Shown: positions 10,886-24,645, counted from the first letter of the stretch. The stretch is 64,000 nucleotides of DNA from Takashimella koratensis (GCA_003116875.1 BCKT01000003.1:1311185-1375184), one strand, 5' to 3'. Program-made: numbers and translations. The notes: generated by a model not told the origin, from the sequence alone.

Positions 10886-11878
10886 CTACGTCGTCTTGAT
10901 TGTGATCTGCGTAAACGTATATGAATCCGCTCCTGTCCCTGATTGGACCTCTGCAGCCGAATTGGCCAGATAGATTCTACTATCGTAAGCGGAGCTGTAA
11001 TAAAAATTAGGTGTGTATGTCACGCCATTGTAAGGGTACTTGATGAAAAGCTGTGTCCCGTCAAGATTCCAGATGGAAGAGCCGTAACCGTAGCTGGTGA
11101 TGGCTGTGTCGGCTGATCCCGAGTCTTGGCGAGTGCCGAGGGAGAGGAACATTGCGCTGTCCCATCAGCTATGACCGAGACCGCGGGTCGATCCACTCTC
11201 AATGTTGAAGTGGAAGCACTCACTCCGTGGTCCCCGTATACCCGTAGGTTGTCCTATCAGCATCAACGTATAGGATCGCCGATCCAGGAGTGTTTGTGAT
11301 GGTAAATCCATACGCGCCAGAAGCCCCATTGCTGAAAGTCGCCGCGCTGCTACTCTATGAGGCGAGGCATTAGCACTACTCAAATACCCATGGAGACACC
11401 TGCCTCTTAGGGAAGGGAATGTGGGACAGAGAAGAAACTTACGGTAGTGCAGACTGTCAGGTAGCCATTGACGTTGCAGACGTAGCCGATAGGACTGCCG
11501 GCGCTGTAGACCGTGACTTTTGAATAGAAGATGAAAGCATCGAGGCGTCAGAATAAGGGCAGGTGAAAGACCAGAGAAGGTTGTTTGCTCACAAGTATCT
11601 GTCGAAGGGAGACCACTTCGCTTGCTCAGCGGGGCTGTTGAAAGGTTAGTGGCTAGGTCTATGTATGATTGAACTGGTGGAGAGTGTAGTAGTCTGTGGA
11701 TGCGTGGAGTTGGAAAGAGTGACGAAGAGAACTTACCTCGAGTTCCGGAGGGGTCAAACTTGCGTGTCGGTGGTTTGGGAGGGAGACCACGAGAGAATCG
11801 TTCAGCGTTGGTCTCCGTAGGCGCGGCAACAGCTCCGAGCCAAGCTGTGATCAATGTAACTATGAGCGCGAACAGCAT
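10886..11878 (-). CDS. Small secreted protein, RGLPPKPP family, copy C (219 aa)
   Basis: Five exons: 11878-11737, 11634-11593, 11516-11443, 11354-11224 and 11156-10886. Phases are 1-1-0-2 and the total is 220 codons with the stop. The signal peptide is MLFALIVTLITAWLGAVAA. Then come NAERFSRGLPPKPPTRKFDP, FTVYSAGSPIGYVCNVNGYL followed by TVCTT, and AYGFTITNTPGSAILYVDAD before TTYGYTGTTE. The last block, IWNLDGTQLFIKYPYNG, ends YTFTQITIKTT. The two Cys in GYVCNVNGYLTVC could form a disulfide. Of the three copies this one has the clearest family consensus and no defect. Function unknown; an extracellular or cell-wall role is inferred only from the signal peptide. Confidence 0.85.
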
Positions 11879-11954
11879 CGTAGTGGTATGGGCTGAGGAA
11901 TTTGAGAAGAAGAAGAAGGTTGGAAGAAATTCAAGTCAAAGTTGTTGGCATCTT

Positions 11955-11967
11955 GTTTATATACACC
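11955..11967 (-). promoter_or_regulatory. TATA box of secreted-protein copy C
   Basis: The minus strand reads GGTGTATATAAAC, about 80 bases upstream of the ATG at 11878. The spacing resembles that of the TATA boxes before the array genes at 51-54 kb. Confidence 0.5.
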
Positions 11968-12930
11968 TCTTCCAGTCTGTGCACATGTCTACCGACTACC
12001 CCAAGGGTCTTTTGGTCCCAGAGATGCATGCCTTGTTTACTCTGTCTTGAGCTTGTTCAAGGGTGTTTCACTCTCTCAGAAATCAGGTCCCACCCCTGCG
12101 CCACACTCACCCTCACAGTGCCAAGCCAACGATGATGACCATTGGGCGGTCCGAAAAATCCACTCCCAGTTCGTCCGATGTACGAGTGGCCGATTCCCGA
12201 AAAAGTCAGTTGGGCTGATGTGTTTCCTATCGCTCATTCAGGCGAACCGGGTTGGATCATCTGGCACCAATGCTGTGAAGCTGACTGTCCAGGGTCAGGG
12301 AGCAGAGGGCACGATTACAAACCGAGGTTGATTCCAGAAACTCGGTCGTCAGTCACCAGCCACGGCGGACCTTTGTTGAAAGACACGGTCATGATTCGCT
12401 CTCTTCGAAATAGGCCTTGGTCAACACTTTGCCAAGATGCGGACCACATCGAACCCGAACCAAAGCATAAATCATCATCATCATTGTCATCACCGTCTAA
12501 CACCTGCTTGGACACTCTTGTCATGTATCGTATCCTCTCCTTTGCTGACCACTACTTTTGTATCATTCCTCACACCCTCTTGCCCAACCTCATGTCACAC
12601 AGCCTCGTGCGCTCTAGCCCATGAGACACTCTGTAGAAAGACTGATTGCACAAAGGAGACAAAAAGAGAAGAGAAACAAAGGATAAGGTAAGGTCGAGCA
12701 GAGCCAGGCGGCTTGCAGACCAAGACTGCAGGGGTGAACTACCCGGAGCGTAAGAGAGGTATATCGCAAGGGGGATATTTGAGACGAGGGATAATTGGTA
12801 AAGAGCCAGGACGGAAGAGCAAAACATAGAAAGTAGGTCGTGGTCAATGCAAGTGAGAGTACCGAGTCAACAACAAATGAGAGGGCGAGGGTGGAACACA
12901 GGGTTGGAGGAAGCAGGCGCAAGGGTTAGA
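11968..12930. other. Intergenic stretch, upstream of copy C and downstream of the B56 gene
   Basis: No supported gene. A short ATC-rich run lies near 12467-12485. The right part probably holds the 3' untranslated region of the B56 gene. Confidence 0.5.
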
Positions 12931-15537
12931 CTAAGCGTCACCAGGGGACTGGGCGTTGACGCCTTCGAGGCTTCGGTGATTCTTTGTCCAGAGTCAGCGG
13001 CTAGTTCCTGATGGCGAAACGCCAGACAATTAAAGGGCGGTCTTCGACCCAATGCTCACCTGAAGATCCCGCATGACTGCTGGATCAAGAGGCAGCACTG
13101 ATTTCCGCCTAATGTGCGGACCGTGTGGGCTCGGACTTCCTGATGCCACGGGGTTCACGTGGAGCGGGGTAGTTGGGCTCGTCGGGCTGTCGATTCCCGG
13201 GTCTGCGAGGGGCACAACATCGTCTGCGATAGATCGGTCGAGGGTAAAGCTCTCGGATGGGTCGAGACCGTTGGCAGTGATATCGACGGAGATGTCGGTC
13301 ATGCCCTCGTCATCGAAAGGTGCTGGTCGAGGAGGGAGGGGCTCGAGAAGCGAGTTGGGCATCGGTTGCTTGTGTTTAATAGACTCCCAGTTGACAATCG
13401 CTTGCTTGCGGAGCTCTACCCATTCATCGTACCGTGCGATCGCCCGATCACTCTCACTGTGATTGTCAGTCATTCATCCGATCATCATCACTCACGCTCG
13501 TCGCTGCGTGATGTAACTCTTCTGGCATTCATCAAACTGCTCGGGACTGATTTCCATGAGGAGCTTGAGCGCATTGTAAACCATGCCGTGGATGGTTCGA
13601 TTCCAGTGGTATTTAGAATTTTGGTAGAGTGGCGGGAATACGATAGGGAGAATGACGTTGATATGCTCGCTCATCAGGTTGACAATATACTCGTTGTTCC
13701 AATAGTAGAGAGCTCGTTCGGCCACTTGGAAGTGTTGGCTGTTGATACATTTGGCGAGTTGAACAAAGAGCGGTTGAAGGATTTTCGCAAACTCGTTGGC
13801 CTCGATGACATCTAAGATCTCTTCGACCTCGTTGAGGAACATGACCTCTTTCGGCGAGTTGACCTTGGGCCAGTATCGAAGGAGACCGAGGAGGACCTCT
13901 TCAGTTAGGGTCGCGTCTTTCTCCAAGAATTGCACGACACAGTATGCCAGTTGAGGGTGGTACAACGCCAGCGACTTGGCCTTGTGCAAGGGGATGAGAG
14001 CGCGAGTGAGGAAGATTTTGTGCTCCTCCTTGAGCGGTAACGCGAAACCGTTGATGATGGACCCGAGAATCTCGAGGAGCTCTGCGATACCATTGTGTCG
14101 TTCTGTCTCGTAGACAAACTGGAAGAAGACGTTGGAGATGGAACGACGGATAAAGGCTCGGAGGTTGAGGAATTTGCCGTAGATTCGGTGAAGAGTGGTT
14201 TTGAGAAAATCTCGCTCGCGAGGGTCTTCACTATCAAAGAGCTCGAGCAACTGAATGTTAGTAACGCCAGCGACATGACTCACCTGGAGAACAAACGCCT
14301 GATCGATATACCTCTTTCCGATGTTGGTGTTGAAATCCGTGCTCTCGACAAATCGCAGGAAGAACTCGTAGACAATCTGGAGATGGGGCCATGCAAGTTC
14401 GAGGACAGGCTCGTCCTCCTCTGGGTCAAACGCGTCGCCCGTTGGGTTCACTTGCGGCGGGATCGATCGGAAGAGATTTGTCGCAAACTAAATAGTTAGC
14501 GGAGTTATCGTTCAACTTACCATCCCCACGACCTCTGGATATATCGACTCGGTGATGACACCACGGTTGGTGGTGATATACTCGAGCATCTCGTGCAAGG
14601 TCTGCGCCTTGACCTGCTTCCCTTGCAGTTCGCTACTGGCGTCATTGAAGTCGAATAAGACGTGACATTGTCGCAATTTTTGAATGAACAGTTCGTTGCG
14701 GTCCTCTGGACGAACGTCTACAGGAATCAGCGCCGTTCCCCCTAACCTGACGCACCTGAAAAGTTTGGCAGTTTCTCAATCTCGACCTTCTCAGTGACAT
14801 AGAACCTGCTGCTCCTCTGCTTCCTGGGTGTCTTGCCTACGATGGGGATGGTGTCCTTGGGCCCCCCTCGCAGCCTGTTCAACGGGCCGGCCTTGGGCGG
14901 GGTAGGCAGACCATCGGGGCCAAGGGAGCGGTCGGGAGAACCGCTGAATCGACCGTGAGGGGAGTGTGGGATAGGGTCAGGCGGCATCTCCGAGTTGACC
15001 GCCGGGGCCTGGATGATGACGAGCGGAGGCGCCGGGGAAGTCTTGTCCGAGACAGGGGATCGTCTAGGGGTGAGAGGCGCGCCGCCCATCAGGTTGCTGC
15101 CAAGACCCTGCCCCTGAGTCGGGAGCGCCTCGCTACTGTTGTTGTTCATTGGAGAGGGCGACGCGCGGTGAGCTGGTGAGAGGCCAGGACCGGGCGACGA
15201 CGGGCCGGGGGATGGCGAGTTGGGAGAAGGCGCTGCGATCTTGCCTTGAGGAGTCTTATTCGTCTTTGGATCGGTACCCGACTTTGTCCGCGATAAGTTC
15301 TGGAAGGTGTTAGTGGATGCGAGAGGAATGGAGAAGTGGGTGGCAGACGCAAAGTCGAGAGACGGGATGAAACAAGGATTAATTGGTCGCCGTCGCCAAG
15401 ATGAGCGACCGACGCGAGGCGCTAGCGCGTCCACCAACATCGACAAACATTGAAACCACTGTTGAGACTCTATTTTCGAGGCCATCCCCCGGTCCTCCGC
15501 AGCTGTGACTCACCATCGCTTTCTTAAGTCCCTTCAT
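12931..15537 (-). CDS. RTS1: Protein phosphatase 2A B56 (B') regulatory subunit (723 aa)
   Basis: Seven exons: 15537-15514, 15299-14756, 14717-14521, 14487-14284, 14250-13496, 13456-13060 and 12981-12931; the phases agree throughout. Residues about 1-190 are Ser/Pro-rich and probably disordered. The B56 HEAT-like repeat domain follows: [78 protein letters not shown] and [20 protein letters not shown]. The C-terminus has SPTSPTTP sites and a basic RRKS patch. B56 subunits direct PP2A to LxxIxE-containing partners in mitosis, stress response and signalling (Rts1 in budding yeast, Par1 in fission yeast). The last exon is chosen by its GCTGAC branch site; splicing at the earlier CAG would give a different, slightly longer tail ending near 12867. 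Confidence 0.92.
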
Positions 15538-15837
15538 GACAGGCAAACGAAAAGGTTGTCGAGCGGCAACGTCTGCGACTACGCGTGTCGATGATTCACA
15601 GAACTAGAATCGAGGTTTCACACAGATGGAGGCGTTGGGAATGGATGAAGAATGACGCAGATGTGAGGGCGAGGGACGCGCTGGGTGAGAGACGTGCGAC
15701 GTGTGTGATGAATCGGTCGATGGACACTGAGCCGCGGTAGCGTTGGGTGGTGACAGAGGAAGTGGGGAGGGAAGAGGGAATAAAGGTGGGTGAGCGATGG
15801 GGAGAAAGTACGCCGCGAGCTTGGTGTGGAGAACGCG

Positions 15838-15881
15838 TCGGTGGTGGTGGTGGTGGTGGTGGTGGTGGTGGTGGCGGCGGA
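15838..15881. repeat. GGT trinucleotide microsatellite
   Basis: About 14 near-perfect GGT units, becoming GGC at the right end. It lies in the untranslated region upstream of the B56 gene. Confidence 0.85.
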
Positions 15882-16456
15882 CGAAGAGAGCGTGGGTTGA
15901 AAGGTCAGGCGGTCGTTGACTATATGTACGTGGGTGTGCGTGAATGCGGAGTGTGTGGAGGGAAGGTGGGTGCAGTGGGCGGTCGAGAGGTGCGGGATGG
16001 AGGACGAGTGGGATGGATGCGGGGAGCGAGTTGCGTGCCGGGTGTTGGAGGTGGGTGTGGGTGTGGGTGTGGATGTGGATGTGGGTGAGATGGAGGAGAG
16101 GATGTCGATGGAGGTGTTAGTTGGTGTTGACGGTGGGAAGGAGGCAGGAGGCAGAAGCAAGGGGTAGCAGAGGAGTGAGGTGGTTGTGATACGGCGCAAA
16201 TAGGTGTAGTCTTAGGTGGGTAGGTGGAGCTGGAGACGGCCCATTCCGGACACGGACCACCCGCAGACTGGCTCTGGGACATGGGTCCCATGGGACTTGG
16301 GTTGGAATCGCGCGTGCACTCACCTGGACGTTCTTGTGCCTTGGCTATCTGTCCTCTGGTCTGCTTGTGCTCTTGCTATGTTGTGGTAGTCTTGAGTCTT
16401 GTTCTCCACAATGCTGGTGCTGGTGCAAGAAAGGGGTAGTGCCGGTGTATCTCTTG

Positions 16457-16481
16457 TTGTGTGTGTGTGTGTGTGTGTGTG
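16457..16481. repeat. GT dinucleotide microsatellite
   Basis: About 12 GT units in the shared upstream region of the B56 and QCR9 genes. Confidence 0.8.
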
Positions 16482-16822
16482 TCTGTGGTATGCGTCCAGG
16501 GTCGGGCTAGCCTACGCAGGGCTCGGTGACTGTGGGGAGCGACGTGTTTGCCGGGAGAGGCAACCAGGTCAACCGGGTGCCACAGACCCCTTCTCTCTCT
16601 CACCCCCTCGGGGTTATCGGGGTTTACAAAGATATAGGCTTGACACGCAATCATCCCCTGAGATAGGTCTGCGGTCCGCCTTCCTGTCCAGTTAGGCGTG
16701 CGTGCCCCATTTCACTCCGAGCCAATCCGTATGCCGCCATTTCCTCATTCTCATTTCCATCTCCAACCCACCTCCCACCTCATCCCTCACCACCCTCCCT
16801 CCCACCCTCCCCACCTCCCACC

Positions 16823-17273
16823 ATGGCGTCCCCAGTGAGTCCATCTGCTCTTACTACATCTCTCGTCGAGCCTCAGTCCAGGAAAACCCAGTCTGGCTAC
16901 TTCAGTCTCGCTCACTTGCCGATCGCCTCCCTCGTCTTGCTGTTGTTCTCAATTCCAACTGACCACTTTCTTCCTCGCCCCCTTGACAGATCTACAACAC
17001 CTTCTTCAAGCGAAACTCGGTCTACGTCTCCTCCATCTTCCTCGGCGCCTTTGCCTTCTCGATCGGGTTCGACCTCGCTACTTCCGCATGGTGGGATGCG
17101 CACAACCGCGGCGTGAGTGTGGGAATAGACCATTTGATCTCCGTTACAGCTTTCCGATTTTCTTTCCACCCTCAACACCTCTCCGTCACCTTACTCGTTA
17201 TATCGCTAACACTACTTAGAAACAATGGAAGGACATCCGACACAAGTACCTCGAGGCCTCTGAAGACGAGTAA
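16823..17273 (+). CDS. QCR9: Ubiquinol-cytochrome c reductase subunit 9 (62 aa)
   Basis: Three exons: 16823-16834 (only MASP), 16990-17112 and 17220-17273, giving 62 residues; subunit 9 is usually 55-65 aa. The protein reads IYNTFFKRNSVYVSSIFLGA, then a single transmembrane helix (FAFSIGFDLATSAWWD) and NRGKQWKDIRHKYLE, the diagnostic QCR9/UQCR10 pattern. It is a one-helix subunit of respiratory complex III in the inner mitochondrial membrane, contacting the Rieske protein and cytochrome c1. The first exon is only four codons, so the gene is hard to find without splicing. The start ATG follows a CACC context. Confidence 0.93.
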
Positions 17274-17665
17274 ACGTCTCCCCTTTCGTCACCCACCTCG
17301 TCACTTGTTAATCTCCCGTTCCTTTTTTCGCTCTCGCGCGAGGGTTCTGGGTGCTGGATCGACGATGCATTCATAGCCGGTCGTAGAGGCTATCCCGCGT
17401 GTCTGTAGTCTTTGATCTGTGCTTTTGTTTCTACTTTGTTCTATACCTGTTTTCCAACGAGGGAAATGGAAAATGCATGGGTCTGCTGTATAGCCAGGTC
17501 ACTGGGCAGCTGCAAGTGGCATCTGCGGTGAATGGTGGTGTGAAATCAAATTCACCGGTCGCGCGTCACTAGTCCTTGTCCTTTGTCACTCATTCACATC
17601 CCCTTCCTCTCCCCTCTCCCCTCTCCCCTCCCCCCTCTGCCTCGGGCTCTACCCCCAATGGGACA
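17274..17665. other. Intergenic stretch
   Basis: Holds the 3' flank of QCR9 and a CT-rich (CCCCTCTCC) promoter-like tract just before the cyclase start. No gene is seen. Confidence 0.5.
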
Positions 17666-19335
<1,670 letters not shown>

Positions 19336-19500
19336 TAGCTGTCGACCTGAAACAAATCAGACTGATACTATCACTTCGTAGACGTTCCACCCCCCTGTAG
19401 CTACACTTCATGACTATTTGGGTCAATCATATGCATTACTTCTCTCTGCACCTTGTCGACGTATACTACAAACCTGACGATGTCTACCCCTACCTCCTTA

Positions 19501-21590
19501 CTATCGGTCGACCTCACCGAAGACGAGGTCCATGGTACCGATGACCGCGACGGCGTCTGGCAAGAAGTGGTGACGCATCATAAAGTCTGCGCCTGCGAGG
19601 TGAGCGAAACCTGGAGCTCGAATTTTGCACCTATAAGGCCTGTTGGTACCATCTGAAACGAGGTAGACACCCATTTCACCCTTGGGCGCCTCGATAGCCG
19701 AATAAGTCTCGCCAGGTGGGACCGAGTAACCCTCTGAGAAGATCTTGAAGTGGTGAATAAGAGATTCCATGGACTCCTTCATCGACGCGCGAGGGGGAGG
19801 AACAATCTTATGATCATCGACCTTGACAGCACCCGTTGGCATCTTGTTAAGACACTGGTCGATGATCCTCAACGATTCGCGGAACTCTTGCACTCGGCAA
19901 AGGTATCGGTCGTAGCAGTCTCCGTTCTTGCCCACGGGGACATCGAATTCGACTTGGTCGTACGCGTCGTAAGGAGCGACTTTACGGATATCCCAAGGGA
20001 CACCAGATCCACGGAGCATGACACCAGTGAAAGAATAGTCGAGCGCCTGCTGGGCAGTTACCTTCCCGATCCCGATCGTACGCTGCTTCCAAATTCGGTT
20101 ACCGGTAACGACCTCCTCGATCTCGTCGACGCGGGATGAGAATTGAGTCGCCCATTTGAAGATGTCGTCGAGCATCCCGTGGGGGATATCAAACGCGACA
20201 CCTCCCGGTCGAACGTACGCAGCGTGCATACGAGCACCAGAGACTCGCTCGTAAAACTCCATGAGCTTTTCACGCTCCTCGAAACCCCACAAGAACGGGG
20301 TAAGCGCGCCGACGTCTGCGTCATGTCAGCTGGATAAAAGCAGGTAGAAGAGTGCATCGTAACGAACCCATTGCGTGTCTGCAGAGTAATGTTAGCTTAG
20401 GTATCGCGCCTTTATAGATAGTACTCACGTCAAGACAGCCATCAGGTGGTTGAGGACACGAGTGATCTCGCCAAAGAGGGTACGAATCCACTTGGCGCGC
20501 TCGGGAACCTCGATATTGAGCAATTTCTCTACTGCGAGGGTGTAGCAGAGCTCGTTGGTCACTGGGTCATGTTAGGAATCATTATGCCTTTATCCTTCCG
20601 CTTCCACTCGAGACTGCTCTCTTTTCTCTTCACCCCACCCTCATCCAAGACACGCACTCATGGAGACATAGTCGAGTCGGTCAAAGTATGGCAAAGCCTG
20701 AGTGTAGTTTTTGTACTCGATAAGCTTCTCAGTCCCTCGGTGCAGCAGACCAATGTGCGGGTCAGCACGAAGGATTTCCTAAATCCATTGTCAGCTCTAC
20801 GCAAGCTCGGGATCGGGTACGCGTTGAAGGGGGAGATCAGTTGGGTCACTTGCAATACTCACCTCGCCGTTGAGTTCGAGGATGAGACGAAGCACACCGT
20901 GCGCTGCGGGATGTTGTGGACCAAAGTTGACTGGATCGAGCATTAGCATGCTTCCCTCCCGTCTCCTCCGTTCTGACCGACACGGAGTCGTCGCTCTGAC
21001 TAATCCCAAGCCAGCTGCGTCGATCGTATATCCGGCTAAGACATGTAGCTGGGAGACCTCACTCACCGGTAAAGTGTCGCATGTTGGCCTCTTTGTGACC
21101 CTCGCCCTCTTTGAGAATCTCCTCTGCGCTCATCCCGTGAAGCCTGGTGTATGTCAGCTGACGTTTGTGCTTGCTTCTTCCCCCGTCCCTCCTGTTGACC
21201 CGCAGAGCCATCGGGGCCCTCCTCTACCTGGCTGACCCCGATCGATCGGCCTACTCTACAACTTGCACCTCCGATCTCCCGATCGCCCAGTCTAGTCTGT
21301 CCCCCTCCCAACTCTCAACTTGTTTCACCTTCCCGCTTCTCTCTGGTCTCTTCCATTTCCGCCCTCGCCAATGTACCACTCCCGCTCTCGGTGCGATTCG
21401 TGACTCACTCCTCAACCGAGTGCGCGCGGACCGCGCTTGGCCTGTCTTCCGAGGTCGTCGCGTAGCCTCTTGCGTTGACGCTGAGAGGACGGAACCGCAG
21501 AGCCGATGCGGAGGCAGAGGCGGAGGGGGTCGGGGTGCGGACCGCGGACCCGGCGAGGCGTGAGGCCAAGGGGCGGAGGGAGCGGATCAT
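19501..21590 (-). CDS. NADH:ubiquinone oxidoreductase 49 kDa subunit (468 aa)
   Basis: Seven exons: 21590-21409, 21143-21067, 20930-20863, 20778-20658, 20561-20429, 20378-20368 and 20315-19501. Phases agree and give 468 residues, the normal size of NDUFS2/Nuo49. Exon 1 is an Arg/Ser-rich mitochondrial presequence. Family signatures are [91 protein letters not shown] and the invariant C-terminus DLVFGEVDR. The HGVLRL and DYVSMT segments line the ubiquinone pocket of complex I in the mitochondrial inner membrane. Exon 6 has only 11 bases and is needed to restore [14 protein letters not shown]. Confidence 0.95.
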
Positions 21591-21882
21591 GGCGTGAACG
21601 GGGGGTGAGGGGTGAGGGGGTGGTGAGTGGTGGATGAAGATGGAGTGGTTGGCGATAGACTTGAGACGAGGATGATGGATGACCCATGGGCAAATCGGAG
21701 CCAAGGGCAAGGTAATCCAACACCCATTTTGCGGCGTTTTTTCCAGTGTGGCACTCGGGGACAATGGCACTTTTCACATCCAAGAGACTGTGACTACTTA
21801 ATCTACTAGTACACCTGGAGTGGCGGCGAATGCACCTAACCGGCTGACAATGACCGTAGCTCGTCTTTTCTGGCTCTTGTCC
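21591..21882. other. Intergenic stretch
   Basis: Short upstream region of the complex I gene, G-rich near 21600-21630. No gene is seen. Confidence 0.5.
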
Positions 21883-23032
21883 TCACCAATTCATGGCAGG
21901 ATCATCTGGCGGGTCATAGAGTGTCCAAAAAGCGTTCATATCATCTTCCTCCGTCAGGTGGCACTCTCCGAGCTTGGGCTCATAGGTCAGAGCCTTGACG
22001 ATAAAGGTCATTTCATCGTAACCCGCCGTCATCATTGCGAGCCTCGTCCACCGGACCGATCGATCCCGACCAGGTGATCTGCCCGGTCGACTGCACGCAG
22101 TTCGGTGGAACAGCAAGCAGGACGAGATGAGCGTACGTGGGTCAACAACACGTGTACTGTCATTGTTGAAATGCAAGGAGTTGTTGGGCTCGGGTTCCAC
22201 GTCGTCACATGAGCGGAGGACGTCTCGGACGAATAGCTTTTGGGCGTTGGGGGGATCAATTTGGGTACTATATCGAATACGGCGGTTTGCCCTTTCGCAA
22301 ATGCTCGTCGGATAGCGTCCAGCACCTGGCATCGGGCGGGAACCGGAAGCCCAATTGAGTCAGCTTCTTCTCTCGTGTGTGTGTGTGCATGTGTTTAGCC
22401 TATCCACTCACACCGACACTCACTTTCCACCCTGGTGGACCTCTTCCTTCTTCCACTCGAGCTTCCGCGTCAATTTTAAACGTTTGCGCGATGTACTCGA
22501 GTAGCATCATCGGGATGACTGGCTCTACGACTGAAACTACCAGCATTTCCACCGTATTCTCCATCCTGTTCAACTGCTTGCGAGTCTCCATTACGACTTC
22601 TTTAGCGGCTGACTGCGCCTCTTCCAACTGGTTGCAGCGTCTCTCCAGTCGTTCCCGCTCTTCCCTCTCCTCTTTCAGATTCTTGGTAAGCGCTTTATAG
22701 TTCGCCTTGGATTCAGCGATGAGTTTGTCCAAGTCTACGCGGACTTCGTCGAGCCTTCGCCCGGGAACCTGGTTGTGAAAGTACATGCTGTGAACTTCGG
22801 TCACTGTGGTCGATAAGAATCTACCCGGTGAAGTTTCTATAACGTAAGGCCCTGTGGGCCAGCCTTGGACCGAGGCGACACGTTGCGCGGCTTCCAGGGG
22901 AGTCTCGGTTTCTCCAGGATGGATCGGGAAGGGGACAGTCGCTTTAACATGGGAGATGGTGAATTCGCGATCGGTGGATGAAGCAGGCAGGTTGTTGGCA
23001 GTGTCGGAGTAGGACGGAGCTTGGAACGACAT
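21883..23032 (-). pseudogene. Coiled-coil protein, paralogue of the gene at 27720, with an apparent frameshift
   Basis: Exon 1 (23032-22424) encodes about 203 residues: MSFQAPSYSD, a GPYVIETSPGRF region and a long coiled coil (KALTKNLKEEREERERLERR). It then has IPMMLLEYIAQTFKI, which matches IPAALMDYIMLSFKV of the 27.7 kb gene. Exon 2 starts after a CCAG acceptor near 22331 and reads VLDAIRRAFAKGQT, matching VLEDIREAVKG. The match to the paralogue then moves to another frame (KLFVRDVLRSCDD, LISSCLLFHRTA) that stays open to 21883. One missing base in the G run at 22249-22254 would reconnect the two. It is either a recent loss of function or a base error in a homopolymer. No known domain is recognised. 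Confidence 0.6.
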
Positions 23033-23215
23033 GATGTTGGTTGAACAGTGGTAGTGAATACAAGGATGAAGAAGAGTTGTAGGATAGCGTTGAACGCGGT
23101 GGCAAAATGACTCGCATAAGATCCAAATTCTAATAATGCACAGTTGACAATCTCCTTCTTGAACTGACCCAAACTCAAACTTCACATCTCTCTCTATGAC
23201 CGGATCCGAACCGAC

Positions 23216-24396
23216 TCAAATATCAACCAAACCTTCATGCACGCCTGGGGGCTTTGACCCCGCTTGCCCTGCAGCTGATCCGTTCCTCACGCTATGCCCT
23301 CTCCAAGCATCCACCTCACCTCCGAGTGCTCGTGCATCCTCCATGCCCTGCCCTTCGTCCTCCTCATCGTCCTCGAGGCTAAACCTCCCTGCAAACCCTT
23401 CCTCCTCGTCGTTCTCCTCGGCGCGGATCCGGCCGTAGCCGGCGCTCCTCTGGCTGCGGCGGTTCCATGATCCCCAACTGGGTCGTCCGGACTGCTGAGC
23501 GTTGGCGCCCGATGACGAGCGGAAAGAAGGGAGAGAGAGGGACGGGAGGCGGAGGGATGGGAGAGTAGGGAAGGGGAATTGGTCAAGGCCTCGGCGCTTG
23601 AGGTAGAGCCGGTTGTACAGGGTGTGGCCGCCGAACCATGTAAAGAATGCGATAGCGAGGCTGGATTATGTGTTAGCTTGGAGGATGCAGGAAGGGTTAC
23701 ACAGGAGCTGAGTGTAGAGAAGAGGAGGTACACTCACATGACGATGAAAGCGATGTAGTGACTCGCCTCGAGCTCTGCCTTCTGGTTCGTTGGGCAGGCC
23801 ACATGAGTCGACCACTCGAAGAAGTAGGCGCACGGCTCATCTCCCGGTGGAAGGGCAACGACGAGCTTGGGCGTACCCGCGTGGTAATCTGACGGGCTGC
23901 AGATGAACTACATGGGCTGTCAACAACATTGTTAAGGAAGGCTAAGGAGGACTTACTCGGATAGCAGTAGTGATCGAGTCGCCGGTGGAGCACTCGGCGC
24001 CGTTCTCGAGAATCAACATGGGCTCGTTGGTCGGTGAGAGGGTGAGGTTGGTGCTTATTGACCTAGGTAATGTTAGCAGATGTTTCAGTTGGCTTTGTAC
24101 CTCTAAGACGGCGTGGCTGCCTATCTAGATCCGCACAGAGCCAAGCCCGACTCGACCACTTACCCGATTGACACATCCCCATCTAGACCATTGTAAAACC
24201 CTCCTACATCTTCCCCATCCTCGACGTTCCACAACTCGCTCACGACCCCTCGGCAGACATTGAGTTTGTACACCCTGTCATCGGGGAAGTCGGCTGTGCC
24301 GGTAGAAGCGGTGTAGTCGGACTGAGCAGAGGAGAGAGAGGAAAGGTCGTAGTGCGTCCCGTCGGGGAGCGTGAGGGTGCATGGCCGGGACGACAT
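23216..24396 (-). CDS. MRH-domain single-pass membrane protein, Atg27-like (317 aa)
   Basis: Four exons: 24396-24164, 24062-23957, 23907-23738 and 23660-23216, in agreement and totalling 318 codons with the stop. The lumenal part is a mannose-6-phosphate-receptor-homology domain: CTLTLPDGTHYDLSSL, YKLNVCRGVVSELW, NEPMLILENGAECSTGDS, then FICSPSDY and CAYFFEWSTHVACP. It has the expected paired cysteines. A transmembrane helix follows (IAFIVILAIAFFTWFGGHTL), then a cytosolic tail rich in Glu/Asp ending GLVDI. Atg27 cycles between Golgi, endosomes and the Atg9 compartment in autophagy; a general Golgi MRH receptor is the alternative. The start is uncertain: no convincing signal peptide is in frame before the ATG at 24396, so an upstream exon may be missing from this model. 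Confidence 0.72.
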
Positions 24397-24645
24397 GGTT
24401 GTGGGAGGTTGGCAGTGAAGGGTACGAGGGTGGGATAGGGGGGTGGAGAGGTGAGGAGAGGTAGAGCAATATGAAGGTTAGATGAACTGTTCATGTCTGT
24501 GCACGATGACGCCGCAGCCGCAGCGGCCATGATTTTTACTCTTTGTCACACTATCCTTTCCGGAACAGCGAGCAGCAATTTTCCGCTCCTGTAGGTCATC
24601 ATCGATCTGTCTCTGAATTTCCAACACTCTCTCATCCCTCGCACC

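Larger units (their letters stand above)
15538..16822. other. Leader and promoter region between B56 gene and QCR9
   Basis: No coding region is supported. It has strong simple-sequence tracts: GGT repeats at 15838-15881, GTGGGT-like repeats near 16050-16088 and a GT run at about 16457-16481. A possible donor (CCAG/GTGAGTGCAC on the minus strand near 16320) suggests a spliced 5' untranslated exon for the B56 gene. Polypyrimidine sequence before 16823 fits a QCR9 promoter. Confidence 0.5.

Noticed and set aside
12867..13052. Alternative longer C-terminus of the B56 subunit
   Set aside because: It needs an acceptor without a CTGAC/CTAAC branch site. The splice to 12981 has GCTGAC right before its AG.
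15618..16291. Ser/Thr/Pro-rich and His/Pro-rich open frames
   Set aside because: They arise from GGT and GTGGGT simple repeats read in several frames.
23287..23733. Open frame with a different reading of the Atg27-like tail
   Set aside because: It is out of phase with the transmembrane segment. The phase from the previous exon gives the acidic tail ending at 23216.
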